Source: Acidithiobacillus sp. YTS05
GTDB taxonomy: Bacteria > Pseudomonadota > Gammaproteobacteria > Acidithiobacillales > Acidithiobacillaceae
Length of the DNA stretch: 64,000 bases
Reading direction: 5' to 3'
Assembly: GCF_024396695.1 (NCBI RefSeq)
Contig: NZ_CP094359.1
Location: 2,534,001-2,598,000 of the forward strand
The notes beneath the pieces are model-generated. The model did no database searches. It was not told where the DNA came from and saw only the letters and a list, made by a program, of their open reading frames with translations. Both the position numbers and the translations under genes were made by a program. Of the stretch, positions 9,363 through 18,280 are shown one piece after another (within the stretch, counting starts at the first letter, position 1; the number at the start of each line of letters is the position of its first letter).

Positions 9363-9876
9363 AGAGTTTCTTTTCCGTTCACCCTATTATGAAAGCTGGG
9401 AAGAATTTTGTGATGCAAGTTGGGGAGTGCAAACGCATCATATATGGGATTCTCTCACCAACGTCGAAATGAGCAATATAGAGCACTTTGAGCTCTATAT
9501 CACCATCATCGAGCGCCTGCTGCGCGAAAAGCGCCTGGTCTTCGGCACCCCAGAGGATCAATCAGGCTGGTTTGAGGGGGAGGATGGCCTGTCTCGGGTA
9601 TGGTGTGCCGAAATCCCCACCATACTCCAGTACCTGCGCGAGTACTTACCCGATCCCCACGCCCCCTCCTACAATCGCAGCGACGCTGGTTCGTATGAAT
9701 ACTTTCCGGTAACCGCCTGGCTGGGGCGGGGAGCCACCAAGAATCTGGAACTTGGGTATGATCAGTACGAACATCCCATGAGCATCTGGACAGACGGATT
9801 CTGCATTGCTCGAGCCTCAGAATGGAAATGGGTCCATCTGGATCCCGTCCCCAAACCCAGATATGTCCGTATCTAG
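9352..9876 (+). CDS. Hypothetical acidic protein, candidate immunity protein
   Basis: 174 aa, rich in aromatic and acidic residues (Trp, Tyr, Glu, Asp), with no signal peptide or membrane segment. I do not recognise the family. It starts inside the last codons of the toxin-tip remnant, the usual tip-then-immunity arrangement of polymorphic toxin systems, which is the only basis for the role suggested. It ends 62 bp before the second direct-repeat copy. Confidence 0.55.
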   Translation: MEIEEFLFRSPYYESWEEFCDASWGVQTHHIWDSLTNVEMSNIEHFELYITIIERLLREKRLVFGTPEDQSGWFEGEDGLSRVWCAEIPTILQYLREYLPDPHAPSYNRSDAGSYEYFPVTAWLGRGATKNLELGYDQYEHPMSIWTDGFCIARASEWKWVHLDPVPKPRYVRI

Positions 9877-9938
9877 ACGGAGTCGCCACAATCCCGCGAA
9901 CGGTCTCACTCGCGCAGCAGGAGATCGTTGCCTCCACA

Positions 9939-9967
9939 ACCGCAACTGTTCTTTTCAGTTCTCAGGC
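9939..9967. repeat. Direct repeat copy 2 (29 bp)
   Basis: Second copy of the 8531-8559 repeat (28/29). It overlaps the last codons and stop of feoC (stop at 9962-9964). A repeat that ends a gene and reappears 1.4 kb away is what site-specific insertion next to feoC would leave; a dispersed intergenic repeat is the alternative. Confidence 0.8.
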
Positions 9968-10255
9968 GGCGGTTGCTCTGGCGCGCCACCGATAGCGTGT
10001 ACCCACCGAGGCTGGCAGCTGCGGTCGCACACAAGCGGCGCAGGCGCCGGCGCAAGCACTCTGACAGCTGCTGCCTGAGACTTGGGCTTGCACCAAGGTC
10101 TGCACCCGAGTGATCATTCCACGCCTCTGCCAATGCTGCAGGCCGGCATCCACCAGATCCTGCGGCAAGTCCAGGCGCTGGGCGATCTCTGCGGCGCTCA
10201 GGCTTTCCCCGTCGCGCAACAGATCGCGAATCCGAAAAAGGGGGCTCTGCATCAT
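9962..10255 (-). CDS. feoC: FeoC-like winged-helix, cysteine-rich protein
   Basis: 97 aa. Residues about 3-52 form a small winged-helix unit (IRDLLRDGESLSAAEIAQRL...). A cysteine cluster follows (CQSACAGACAAC, near 65-76), the place where FeoC proteins carry [Fe-S]-ligand cysteines. FeoC modulates FeoB level or acts as an Fe-S-linked regulator in the family. Its ATG overlaps the feoB stop (ATGA). The call rests on fold pattern, cysteines and operon position; sequence divergence in this family is high. Confidence 0.75.
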   Translation of the reverse strand: MMQSPLFRIRDLLRDGESLSAAEIAQRLDLPQDLVDAGLQHWQRRGMITRVQTLVQAQVSGSSCQSACAGACAACVRPQLPASVGTRYRWRARATAA

Positions 10256-12576
10256 CCCTGTTCCTGAAAACGCAACTGGTTTTGCTGGTGCCGCCCTTGT
10301 CGGCGCAAAGCCAAGAGCAAGATGCCAAGGGCCACGGCAATACCGGCGGTCCACAGCCAGGTTGCCTGCGGATGGGCGGCATAGGTCCCCCACTGATAGA
10401 CCAGCGTTGCCACCGCCCAGGCCATGCCAATACCATAGCCGACGGAGAAGAGCATCCAACCCCAGCCAACCTCGCGCCGCAGGGCCCCCATGGTGCTGGC
10501 ACAGGGCACATAGAGCAGCACAAAGAGGAGATATGCCAGGGCCGTTAGCGGTGTAAAACTTTGTGCCAGGGAGCCAAGGGTCTCAGAACTCGCTCCCGAG
10601 GCGGCGATACTCGCGTCCCGGTTGGCCAGATCGCCCAGTCCCAAAGGATCTCCCAGGCTGCTGAACAGCTTGCCGGCATTCTCCGGGATGGTGGCCAGGG
10701 CGTCGCGAAGCTCCTGCAGCAGATCCACCTGCCGATACTGTGCCATCAGATCCCCACCCGCCTGCCGCTGATAGATGCCGTTGAGGGTACCGATGACAAC
10801 CTCCTTGGCGGCCGCACCCGCCACCAGTCCAGCAACGGCGGGCCAGTTGTCCCGCTCGATGCCCATGGGCGCAAAAACGGGAACCAGCGCCTCGCTGCCC
10901 TGCGCCAGCAGGGAGTGGTCGATGTCGGTGGCGCGCAGGCCCTGACTGGTCCAGCCAATTCCGGGCAAGAGGAAGAGGATGAAGCCGATGGCGGCAATCA
11001 CCTTACCGACGCGCAGGATAAAGATGCGCAGGCGCTGCCAGGCCTGCAGCACTACGCTGCGCAGGCTGGGCAAACGATAGGGCGGCAGTTCCATGACGAA
11101 GGGTCGGGCCTCTCCCCGTAGCGCGGTTTTTCCCAGCAGCCAGGCGGTGAACAGGGCCATGACAATGCCCGTCAGATACAACAGAAAAACCACCTGCCCA
11201 CCGTTGCCGCGGAAAAAGACCACGGCAAAGGCCATGTAAATGGTCAGCCGGGCCGAGCAGGACATGAAAGGTTGCATCAACACCGTGAGCACCCGACCAC
11301 GAGGATCGTCGATGATTCGTGCTCCCATGATCGCCGGCACATTGCAACCAAAGCCGATGACCATCGGCACCAAGGCATTGCCGGGCAACCCCACCCGGCG
11401 CATCAGCCGATCCATCACATAGGCCGCCCGCGCCATGTAGCCGGAATCTTCGAGAAAGGCGAGGAAGAGAAAGGTGAGTCCGATGGGAGGGATGAAGCTG
11501 ATCACCAGATTCAGTCCACCGCCAATACCGCCGGCCAGGGAGCTCACGATCCAGTCCGGGGCGCCGGAGAGAAGCAGCAGGTGACCGAAACCATGCATCA
11601 GCAGGGCAGCAGAAGCCTGATCGAAGAAGTCCAGGAAGACATTGCCACCGCTGAAGCTGACCACAAAAACCAGATACAGTACCGCAAGAAAAATCGGCAC
11701 GCCGAGCCAGTCATGCAGGATCCAGCGATCGAGATGACGGGTCAGGTGCTGACGCCAGCCCGCCTTGCCACCGGACGCGATCACCTGCGCAGCAAGCTGC
11801 GCAGCCCAGGTGAAACGCGCGGCAGGCAACAGATCGGCAAGATCCTCGGCACTGTCTGCCTGCAGATGCTGCGCCGCTGCGGCGCGCGCGGCAAGCAGCG
11901 CCTGCGGTGTGTTCTCGGGCAGTTCCAGGTACTGCCAGGCGAGAAAGCGGCCGCGCGCTCCGTCAATCTGGGCGGCAAAGTCGTGCAGGGCAGCTTCCAG
12001 ATCGGCAGGCCAGGCCGGCCGCTGCGGCAGAGACGGGCTACGCAACGCGCTGCGCAAGGCCATGCGCAGCTCGCGCAGGCCCTTGCCCTTGCGCGCCACC
12101 ATGGGGACCACCGGCACCCCAAGCTGCAGCGACAGGGCCTGGGGGTCCACCCGCTGACCACGATCCTCGGCCTCGTCCACCATGTTCAGAATGAGGAGCA
12201 AAGGCCGCTGCAGCTCCACCAGCTCGGCGGTGAGCAGGAGTTGTCGCTCCAGGGTACTGGCATCGAGGACCTGGACAATGAGCTCGACCTCCTCGTCGCG
12301 CAGAAAGTGGCGCGCAACCGCCTGATCCTCGCCACCTCCACCCAGCAGGCTGTAAATACCCGGCAGATCGATCACTTCGATCTTCTCGTCCCCCAGGCGC
12401 GCGCTGCCAGAGCGGCGCTCGACGGTGACCCCGGGCCAGTTGCCCACCGTCTGATGGGTGCCCGTGAGCAGATTGTAAATGGTCGTCTTGCCACAATTGG
12501 GATTGCCAACCAGAGCAATGCGCGGCAGGCCCTCTGCGCGCCTGGTGCCGGCGCTTGCTTGACAGTGCCTGGCCAT
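10252..12576 (-). CDS. feoB: Ferrous iron transporter FeoB
   Basis: 774 aa inner-membrane Fe2+ transporter. The N-terminal G domain has G1 GNPNCGKTT (about 26-34), the switch region PGVTVERR, G3 DLPGIYSL and G4 NMVDE. A helical spacer is followed by the membrane core with paired Gate regions (first at about 327-420; second starting after LAYLLFVLLYVPCAST near 690). All expected motifs are present. Lies 3 bp after feoA and overlaps feoC. Confidence 0.95.
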   Translation of the reverse strand: MARHCQASAGTRRAEGLPRIALVGNPNCGKTTIYNLLTGTHQTVGNWPGVTVERRSGSARLGDEKIEVIDLPGIYSLLGGGGEDQAVARHFLRDEEVELIVQVLDASTLERQLLLTAELVELQRPLLLILNMVDEAEDRGQRVDPQALSLQLGVPVVPMVARKGKGLRELRMALRSALRSPSLPQRPAWPADLEAALHDFAAQIDGARGRFLAWQYLELPENTPQALLAARAAAAQHLQADSAEDLADLLPAARFTWAAQLAAQVIASGGKAGWRQHLTRHLDRWILHDWLGVPIFLAVLYLVFVVSFSGGNVFLDFFDQASAALLMHGFGHLLLLSGAPDWIVSSLAGGIGGGLNLVISFIPPIGLTFLFLAFLEDSGYMARAAYVMDRLMRRVGLPGNALVPMVIGFGCNVPAIMGARIIDDPRGRVLTVLMQPFMSCSARLTIYMAFAVVFFRGNGGQVVFLLYLTGIVMALFTAWLLGKTALRGEARPFVMELPPYRLPSLRSVVLQAWQRLRIFILRVGKVIAAIGFILFLLPGIGWTSQGLRATDIDHSLLAQGSEALVPVFAPMGIERDNWPAVAGLVAGAAAKEVVIGTLNGIYQRQAGGDLMAQYRQVDLLQELRDALATIPENAGKLFSSLGDPLGLGDLANRDASIAASGASSETLGSLAQSFTPLTALAYLLFVLLYVPCASTMGALRREVGWGWMLFSVGYGIGMAWAVATLVYQWGTYAAHPQATWLWTAGIAVALGILLLALRRQGRHQQNQLRFQEQG

Positions 12577-12579
12577 GGA

Positions 12580-12849
12580 TCAGCCCTCCCCGGAGGACGA
12601 CAGGGGGCGGACCTGGACCTGCTCCAGCCACTCACGGCCCAGGGCAATGCGGGTGCCGGCGCTATCAAGTACCACGCCGCGACGGTCTGGTCCCAACAGC
12701 AGGGTAAAAGCCGTGCCGGGACGCAGACCCATCACCAGCAAGCGCTTGCCCTCGTTGCTGGTACCACGAACGGCGTGGATGATGCCGCGCGCCCCCCGCG
12801 ACAGTTGTCCCAAGGTTCGCAGTTCCTGCGTATACTCCCTTTGCTCCAT
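12580..12849 (-). CDS. feoA: Ferrous iron transport accessory protein FeoA
   Basis: 89 aa SH3-like protein that supports FeoB function. Shows the family core RLLVMGLRPGTAFTLL and the C-terminal strand RIALGREWLEQVQV. Operon leader of feoABC; its upstream region carries a Fur-box-like site. Confidence 0.9.
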   Translation of the reverse strand: MEQREYTQELRTLGQLSRGARGIIHAVRGTSNEGKRLLVMGLRPGTAFTLLLGPDRRGVVLDSAGTRIALGREWLEQVQVRPLSSSGEG

Positions 12850-12880
12850 GATCGCTCCCAGTCAAATCCCTCTGCGTGCG

Positions 12881-12905
12881 ATTGTATTAAATGAGAATCG
12901 TTCTT
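12881..12905 (-). promoter_or_regulatory. Fur-box-like operator at feoABC promoter
   Basis: AATGAGAATCGTTCT at 12890-12904 matches 12 of 15 positions of the central Fur consensus (AATGATAATCATTAT). It sits beside a -10-like TACAAT read leftward (12881-12886), about 35-55 bp upstream of the feoA start. Position and match fit iron repression of ferrous uptake. Confidence 0.65.
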
Positions 12906-12926
12906 GCAACGCCTCTCAACTCGAGC

Positions 12927-14255
12927 TCAATCGATGACGGCAAACAGGTCATATTCATCGGCAGCGCAGATGCGCACCTGCAGGCGCTCCCCCACCCGTC
13001 GCCCCTGGGCGTTCTGTAGATGCACCACGCCGTCGATTTCCGGGGCGTCGGCATGACTGCGGGCCACGGCGCTGCCGTCGGGTCGGGTCGCGTCGATGAG
13101 CACTTCGCGCAGCTGGCCCACCTGCTGGCGCAGACGGGCAGCGCTGATCTCCTGTTGTACCGCCATGAAGCGGGCGCGACGTTCCTCACGCACGGACTCG
13201 GGAACGGAATCCGGCAAGGCATTCGCAGCAGCGCCCTCCACCGGGGAATAGGCAAAGCAGCCAACCCGGTCGAGTTGCGCAGCGCGCAGAAAATCGAGCA
13301 GTTCCGCAAACTCTGTTTCCGTCTCGCCGGGAAATCCGACAATGAAGGTACTGCGGATAGTCAAGTCCGGCACAGCGGCGCGCCAGCCCTGAATCCGCTC
13401 CAGGGTACGCTCGGCCGCCGCCGGCCGCCGCATGGCCTTGAGGATGCGCGGGCTACCATGCTGCAGGGGCACATCCAGGTAAGGAAGGATCTTGCCCGAT
13501 GCCATGAGGGGGAGCAGCTCGTCGATGTGCGGATAGGGATAGACGTAGTGCAGCCGTACCCAGGCCCCCAGTTCACCGAGAGCGGCACAGAGCTCCGTGA
13601 TCCGGGTCTTGAGCGGGCGCCCCTGGTGAAAGGCCGTGCGGTATTTGCGGTCCACGCCATAGGCGCCGGTGTCCTGGGAGATCACCAGCAACTCCTGCAC
13701 TCCACCCGCCACCAGGGCCTCCGCCTCCCGCAGGATGGCATCGGGATCACGACTGACGAGTTTGCCGCGCATGCTGGGAATGATGCAGAAGCTGCAGGAC
13801 TGATTGCAGCCCTCGGAGATCTTCAGATAAGCATAATGGGGCGGGGTGAGGCGCAGCCCCTGGGGTGGCACCAAGTCATCGAAAGGATCGTGGGCCGGCG
13901 GCAGCGCTTCGTGGATCGCCTCCAGCACTGCGCTGTTCTCCTGCGGCCCGGTGACCGCCAGCACCCTGGGATGGACCTTGCGCACGAATTCGCCCTGGTC
14001 CTTTGCCCCCAGACAGCCGGTGACGACCACCCGGCCATTCTCCTGCAGGGCCTCAGCAATCGCCTCCAGGGACTCCTCCACCGCCGCGTCGATAAAGCCG
14101 CAGGTGTTGACCACCACGAGATCGGCGCCGGCATAGTCGCCGACCATCTGATAGCCCTCGGCACGCAATTGGGTAAGGATGCGCTCGCTGTCCACCGTTG
14201 CTTTCGGACAACCAAGGCTGACAAAGCCGATTTTAGGGACCGCCTTCGCTGTCAA
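12927..14255 (-). CDS. rimO: Ribosomal protein S12 (Asp) methylthiotransferase RimO
   Basis: 442 aa radical-SAM enzyme adding a methylthio group to an Asp of ribosomal protein S12. N-terminal UPF0004 domain ([27 protein letters not shown]), radical-[11 protein letters not shown] (CxxxCxxC) near 148-155, and a C-terminal TRAM domain. The FVSLGCPK...DSERILTQL start and the [11 protein letters not shown] form separate it from MiaB. The 3' end lies just after the Fur-controlled promoter region, read convergently toward feo. The start overlaps nfu. Confidence 0.93.
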   Translation of the reverse strand: MTAKAVPKIGFVSLGCPKATVDSERILTQLRAEGYQMVGDYAGADLVVVNTCGFIDAAVEESLEAIAEALQENGRVVVTGCLGAKDQGEFVRKVHPRVLAVTGPQENSAVLEAIHEALPPAHDPFDDLVPPQGLRLTPPHYAYLKISEGCNQSCSFCIIPSMRGKLVSRDPDAILREAEALVAGGVQELLVISQDTGAYGVDRKYRTAFHQGRPLKTRITELCAALGELGAWVRLHYVYPYPHIDELLPLMASGKILPYLDVPLQHGSPRILKAMRRPAAAERTLERIQGWRAAVPDLTIRSTFIVGFPGETETEFAELLDFLRAAQLDRVGCFAYSPVEGAAANALPDSVPESVREERRARFMAVQQEISAARLRQQVGQLREVLIDATRPDGSAVARSHADAPEIDGVVHLQNAQGRRVGERLQVRICAADEYDLFAVID

Positions 14256-14635
14256 AAGGTGTTACTCACGCTGGCGACCCCGGGGACCGCCCCGACAATC
14301 TTCTCCACCACCTGTTGCAGGTCGATGACGGCGTTGGGGCAACCGGCACAGGCTCCTTTCATGCGCACCCGCACGTCACGCCCGGCAATTTCCACCAGCT
14401 CGATATCGCCGCCATCGCGGTTGAGAATGCGCCGCACCGCAGCGACCGCTTCTTCCACTGCTTGCGGGTCCGGCAGGGGATCGTTGGGAGCAAATTCGCG
14501 CTTGCGGCCGATCAGGCGCTGTGCCATCGCCTGGGCGTGGGCGATCTTGGCCGCGGCGACGGGATCGCTTTCCTCGAGGATGTCCAGTTCCTCTTCGGTG
14601 TAAAAGCGAACGGGGGTTCTTTCCATAGGGCTCAT
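14252..14635 (-). CDS. NifU C-terminal domain (Nfu-type) Fe-S protein
   Basis: 127 aa. N-terminal charged region, then an Nfu domain at about 58-125 with the cluster-binding CAGC motif in [17 protein letters not shown]. Nfu proteins receive and deliver [4Fe-4S] clusters. Direct coupling (4-bp overlap) to rimO, which needs two such clusters, suggests dedicated delivery; that is an inference from position. Confidence 0.85.
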   Translation of the reverse strand: MSPMERTPVRFYTEEELDILEESDPVAAAKIAHAQAMAQRLIGRKREFAPNDPLPDPQAVEEAVAAVRRILNRDGGDIELVEIAGRDVRVRMKGACAGCPNAVIDLQQVVEKIVGAVPGVASVSNTF

Positions 14636-14639
14636 CGTC

Positions 14640-15392
14640 TCAATATAACATACGCCCGCCGTCCACGACGATGTTCTGCCCCGTTACATAGGGCGCATCG
14701 AAGAGCAGCCAGGCGACTGCCCGGGCAATGTCGGCAGGTTCTCCCTCACGCTTCAGGGCGGTACGGGCGAGAAGTCCGGCGCGGTCACCATCCGGCGGAT
14801 CTTTGCCCTCCGCCCAAAGAACCACTCCCGGGGAGACACTGTTGACGCGTACCTCTGGCCCCAGCTCCTTGGCCAGGGCGCGCGTCAGCGCCAAGAGACC
14901 GGCCTTGCTGACGCTGTAGGGAAGATAGCCACGCAGGGGAATCTCGCCATGCACATCGCCAATATTGACGATGGCGCCGGCTTGCGCACGCAGCAGGGGC
15001 CAAGCGGCCCGAGTCAAGAACAGCGGCGCACGAATGTGGATCGCCTCCATCTCCTGCCAGTCCTCCAGGCGCAATCCGGAGAAGGGCGCCGGACGATACA
15101 GAGAGGCGTTGTTGACCAATCCGTCGAGGCGGCCGAAGCGGTCGTGCACCTGCTGCAGCAGACAGTCAGGGGCATTCTCTGCGCTGAGATCAGCGCAGAA
15201 CAGTTCCACAGTTGTCGCGAATTCCTGCCGCAAGGCGCTCGCCAAGGCTTCGGCCTCCGGCCGCGATCGTCTATAGTGAAGGGCCAACTGGCAGCCTTGC
15301 ACGGCGAGTTCGCGGGCAATGGCCGCCCCCACGCGACGTGCGCCACCCGTGAGGAGAACCACCTTTCCCGAAGCCTGCACCAGGAGTTCCAT
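14640..15392 (-). CDS. Short-chain dehydrogenase, pteridine reductase/FolM type
   Basis: 250 aa SDR. Cofactor motif TGGARRVGAAIA with the Arg pair typical of NADPH-using pteridine reductases, NNAS near 88, catalytic Tyr/Lys in YSVSKAG, and a closing TGQNIVVDGG. Likely reduces dihydrobiopterin- or folate-like substrates. The start chosen (ATG 15392) shares the CATG tetramer with the ATG of the divergent methyltransferase. The in-frame extension to 15518 lacks family character. No strong ribosome-binding site is visible, so a GTG four codons in is also possible. Confidence 0.85.
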   Translation of the reverse strand: MELLVQASGKVVLLTGGARRVGAAIARELAVQGCQLALHYRRSRPEAEALASALRQEFATTVELFCADLSAENAPDCLLQQVHDRFGRLDGLVNNASLYRPAPFSGLRLEDWQEMEAIHIRAPLFLTRAAWPLLRAQAGAIVNIGDVHGEIPLRGYLPYSVSKAGLLALTRALAKELGPEVRVNSVSPGVVLWAEGKDPPDGDRAGLLARTALKREGEPADIARAVAWLLFDAPYVTGQNIVVDGGRMLY

Positions 15393-16521
15393 GCAACCAA
15401 AACGAAATGGGGTTGTAACCCAATCGCCTGCAGCGCGCAAGGCATCTACCTTGCCGGCACCGGATCCCGCCGCCCAGGCCCACAGCCTGACCCTGCAAAA
15501 GGAAATTCGCGCTCGCATCGCCGCTGCTGGGGGATGGATTTCCTTCGCCGAGTATATGGAAATGGCCCTCTATGCCCCGGGGAAAGGCTATTACATGGCC
15601 GGTCAACGGCGCTTTGGCCCGGCCGGAGACTTCGTCACCGCGCCCGAGCTGGGTGCGGTGCTGGGACGCGTCCTCGCCCGCACCCTTGCGCCCCATGCCG
15701 GGCGCGACGGCATCCTCGAACTGGGTGGCGGGAGTGGCGCCCTCGCGGCACAGATCCATGAGGTTCTGCCGCAAGTCCCGTACCATATCCTGGAACTCAG
15801 TCCCGACCTGCAGGCGCAGCAGCGCGCCCGCTGTCCGGCGGTGCAGCATCTGCAGCGGCTCCCAGCCGAGTGGCATGGCGTCTTCCTCGCCAACGAGGTG
15901 CTCGACGCCATGCCCGTCGCCGTCGTCGAAAAGATGGCCGATGGTACCCTGCGCGAGATGGGAGTGGCAGCAGATGCCAACGGCTTTGCCTGGGCTCCCG
16001 CGTCTCAGCCTCTCCCCAGGCCCTTGCTGGAGCCCATTCGCCCGTATGTCGCCCATTGGCCCGTCGGCTACCGCAGCGAAGTCTGTCCGGCAGCAACGGC
16101 GTGGCTGCACAGTCTGGCCGCGCGCCTACAGCAGGGCCGCATTCTCCTCATCGACTACGGCCAGGAGGCGGCGGCCTGTTACCAGCCGCAGCGCTACCTG
16201 GGCAGCCTGCGCGCCTACCATCGTCATCACCTGCTGGAGGATCCCTTCTACTGGCCGGGGCTTTGCGATCTGACCGCCGACGTCAATTTTTCCGCCCTCA
16301 TGGCAGCGGCCGTGGCAGCAGGTCTGCAAATTGCTTGGTATGGCCCCCTGGCACGCTTTCTCGTCACCCACGGCCTGCCGGAGGTCTATTCCGGGCTCGA
16401 GGCCCAGGCCAGCCCGGAGCAGCGCCTTGCGTTGAACAACGAAGTCAAGATCCTCACCCTGCCGCAGGAGATGGGAGAGCGTTTTCAGGTATTGATTCTC
16501 GAGAAAGGAGCGCCAGCATGA
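15391..16521 (+). CDS. SAM-dependent methyltransferase, MidA/NDUFAF7-like
   Basis: 376 aa, COG1565/DUF185 type. Conserved FAEYMEMALYAPGKGYY, GDFVTAPE, the SAM-binding LELGGGSGALA, FLANEVLDAMPV and LLIDYGQ are present in order. Mitochondrial homologues methylate an Arg of a complex I subunit; the bacterial substrate is unknown. AGGAG lies 5 nt before the ATG. The stop overlaps the following Spx-like gene (ATGA). Confidence 0.88.
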   Translation: MQPKRNGVVTQSPAARKASTLPAPDPAAQAHSLTLQKEIRARIAAAGGWISFAEYMEMALYAPGKGYYMAGQRRFGPAGDFVTAPELGAVLGRVLARTLAPHAGRDGILELGGGSGALAAQIHEVLPQVPYHILELSPDLQAQQRARCPAVQHLQRLPAEWHGVFLANEVLDAMPVAVVEKMADGTLREMGVAADANGFAWAPASQPLPRPLLEPIRPYVAHWPVGYRSEVCPAATAWLHSLAARLQQGRILLIDYGQEAAACYQPQRYLGSLRAYHRHHLLEDPFYWPGLCDLTADVNFSALMAAAVAAGLQIAWYGPLARFLVTHGLPEVYSGLEAQASPEQRLALNNEVKILTLPQEMGERFQVLILEKGAPA

Positions 16522-16871
16522 GCATTACCGTCTATGGCATTGCCAACTGCAGCACCATGAAAAAGGCCTTCGCCTGGTTGCATGAGCACGGGGTGGCCTA
16601 TGTATTCCACGACTATAAGAAGGCTGGGGTACCAGAAACGGCCCTGCGGCATTGGGCGGCGGAACGCGGCTGGGAGGCGTTGATCAATCGCCGCGGCACT
16701 ACCTGGCGTCGCCTGAGCGAAGCACAGCGCGCGGTCGCCGATGCGGATGCCGCGATCGCCCTGATGCTCGCCAACCCCAGTCTGATTCGTCGCCCCATCG
16801 TACAGAGGGATGACGATCTCTTGCTCGGCTTCGACCCCGAAGAGTGGGCGGCACGCCTACAAGGCCGCTAA
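16518..16871 (+). CDS. ArsC/Spx-family thioredoxin-fold protein (YffB type)
   Basis: 117 aa. Thioredoxin-like fold with a single catalytic Cys at residue 11 (GIANCSTMKKA), and the family tracts FHDYKKAG, GWEAL and NRRGTTWR. YffB-like members are predicted glutathione-dependent reductases; they lack the arsenate-specific contacts of true ArsC, so arsenate reduction is not claimed. Translationally coupled to the methyltransferase. Its stop overlaps that of convergent hemN by 4 bp. Confidence 0.85.
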   Translation: MSITVYGIANCSTMKKAFAWLHEHGVAYVFHDYKKAGVPETALRHWAAERGWEALINRRGTTWRRLSEAQRAVADADAAIALMLANPSLIRRPIVQRDDDLLLGFDPEEWAARLQGR

Positions 16872-18250
16872 ATCACCCGCGAGAACTGCGTCTGGCTGCG
16901 CCCCAGGTAGGCATCGAAGGCCATGCACACGTGGCGCACCAGCAGACGTCCTGCCGGAAGTACAGTGACGCCACCTTCGTTCAGGGTAATCAGCCCATCC
17001 CGTGCCAGAGCCTCCAGGGTCCCGCGACTCTCGGCAAAATAGCGCCAGAAATCGATACCATGCCGCGCCTCGACAACCGCGACATCAAGGCGAAAATCAC
17101 AGATCAGGCGGGTGATCACCTCCCGGCGCAGCAGGTCGTCAGCCGTCAGGCGTAGCCCCCGCTCCACCGGCAGCCGTCCGGCATCCACTGCCGCTCCCCA
17201 GGCCTCCAGATCCTTGCGGTTTTGGCTGTAACTCGGGCCAACCATGGCAATGGCGCTCATGCCAAAGGCCAGCAGGTCGGCATTGGAGTGGGTAGAATAC
17301 CCCTGAAAATTCCGGTAGAGATGGCCTTGTAGTTGCGCCCGGGTGAGCTCGTCCTCGGGCAGAGCAAAATGATCCATACCGATATAGACGTACCCGGCAG
17401 CCTCCAGAGCGCCGATGCTCTGCTGCAGAATCTCCAGTTTCTGCGCCGGGCTGGGCAGCTCCTCGGCACGAATGCGCCGCTGCGGCGGGAAGCGCTCGGG
17501 CAGATGGGCATAATTGAACAGAGACAGACGATCCGGGCGCAAGGAGATGATTTGCGCCAGGGTTTCGGCAAAACTCTGCGGGCTTTGCAAGGGCAGTCCG
17601 TAGATCAGATCGAGACTGATAGAGCGATAGCCCAGGCTGCGCGCCTCCTGTATCAGCTCTGCCAGCAGATCCAGGCTTTGCTCACGATGTACCGCCTTCT
17701 GCACCGCCGGATCGAGATCCTGCACCCCCATGCTCAGACGATTCCAGCCGCGGTTACGCAACAGGGCCAGTACTCCCGGTTCGATGGCGCGCGGGTCGAC
17801 CTCGATCCCATACTCGCCGGTATCATCATCGAGCAGACGGAACTGCGCCTGGATGCCGTTCACCAGACGCTCCAGGTCCGCACGCAAGAGAAAGGTGGGG
17901 GTACCACCACCAAAATGCAGTTGGGTGACCGGGCGCTGCGCATCGATATCGCGCCGGATCAGCGCCATTTCCCGCAGCAGGCGCTCCACGTAAGGCTGAC
18001 CCCATTCCCGATGCCGCGTCACCACCTTGGTACAGGCGCAGTAAAAACACAGATGCTCGCAAAAGGGAATGTGAAAATACAATGACAAGGGTTTGCCGCT
18101 GGCATTACTCGCGCGCAGCTCCGCCCGCAAGGCGCTTTCATCGAACTCCGCGGCGAATTGCGGTGCCGTAGGATAGGAGGTATAGCGCGGCCCTGGCCGG
18201 TCATAGCGTTGGATCAGATCGATATCGAAAAGTACCGTTTCCGTGCCCAT
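16868..18250 (-). CDS. hemN: Oxygen-independent coproporphyrinogen III oxidase
   Basis: 460 aa radical-SAM enzyme making protoporphyrinogen IX in heme synthesis. Starts with the HemN-specific YTSYPTAPQF, then YFHIPFCEHLCFYCAC, whose CxxxCxxC binds the cluster and whose extra Cys is typical of true HemN. Next is the GGGTPTFL loop, with SMGVQDLDPAVQKAVHR later. An AGGAG site precedes the ATG. Monocistronic. Confidence 0.94.
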   Translation of the reverse strand: MGTETVLFDIDLIQRYDRPGPRYTSYPTAPQFAAEFDESALRAELRASNASGKPLSLYFHIPFCEHLCFYCACTKVVTRHREWGQPYVERLLREMALIRRDIDAQRPVTQLHFGGGTPTFLLRADLERLVNGIQAQFRLLDDDTGEYGIEVDPRAIEPGVLALLRNRGWNRLSMGVQDLDPAVQKAVHREQSLDLLAELIQEARSLGYRSISLDLIYGLPLQSPQSFAETLAQIISLRPDRLSLFNYAHLPERFPPQRRIRAEELPSPAQKLEILQQSIGALEAAGYVYIGMDHFALPEDELTRAQLQGHLYRNFQGYSTHSNADLLAFGMSAIAMVGPSYSQNRKDLEAWGAAVDAGRLPVERGLRLTADDLLRREVITRLICDFRLDVAVVEARHGIDFWRYFAESRGTLEALARDGLITLNEGGVTVLPAGRLLVRHVCMAFDAYLGRSQTQFSRVI

Positions 18251-18280
18251 CCCTTTTTCTCCTCTACTGGCGCCCCTGTC

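Noticed and set aside
13020..14603. 527-codon rightward frame
   Set aside because: Antisense of rimO and nfu; translation is His/Arg/Gly-rich without motifs.
16518..16871. Arsenate reductase ArsC
   Set aside because: The sequence follows YffB/Spx-like relatives (FHDYKKAG, NRRGTTWR) and no ars genes are nearby.
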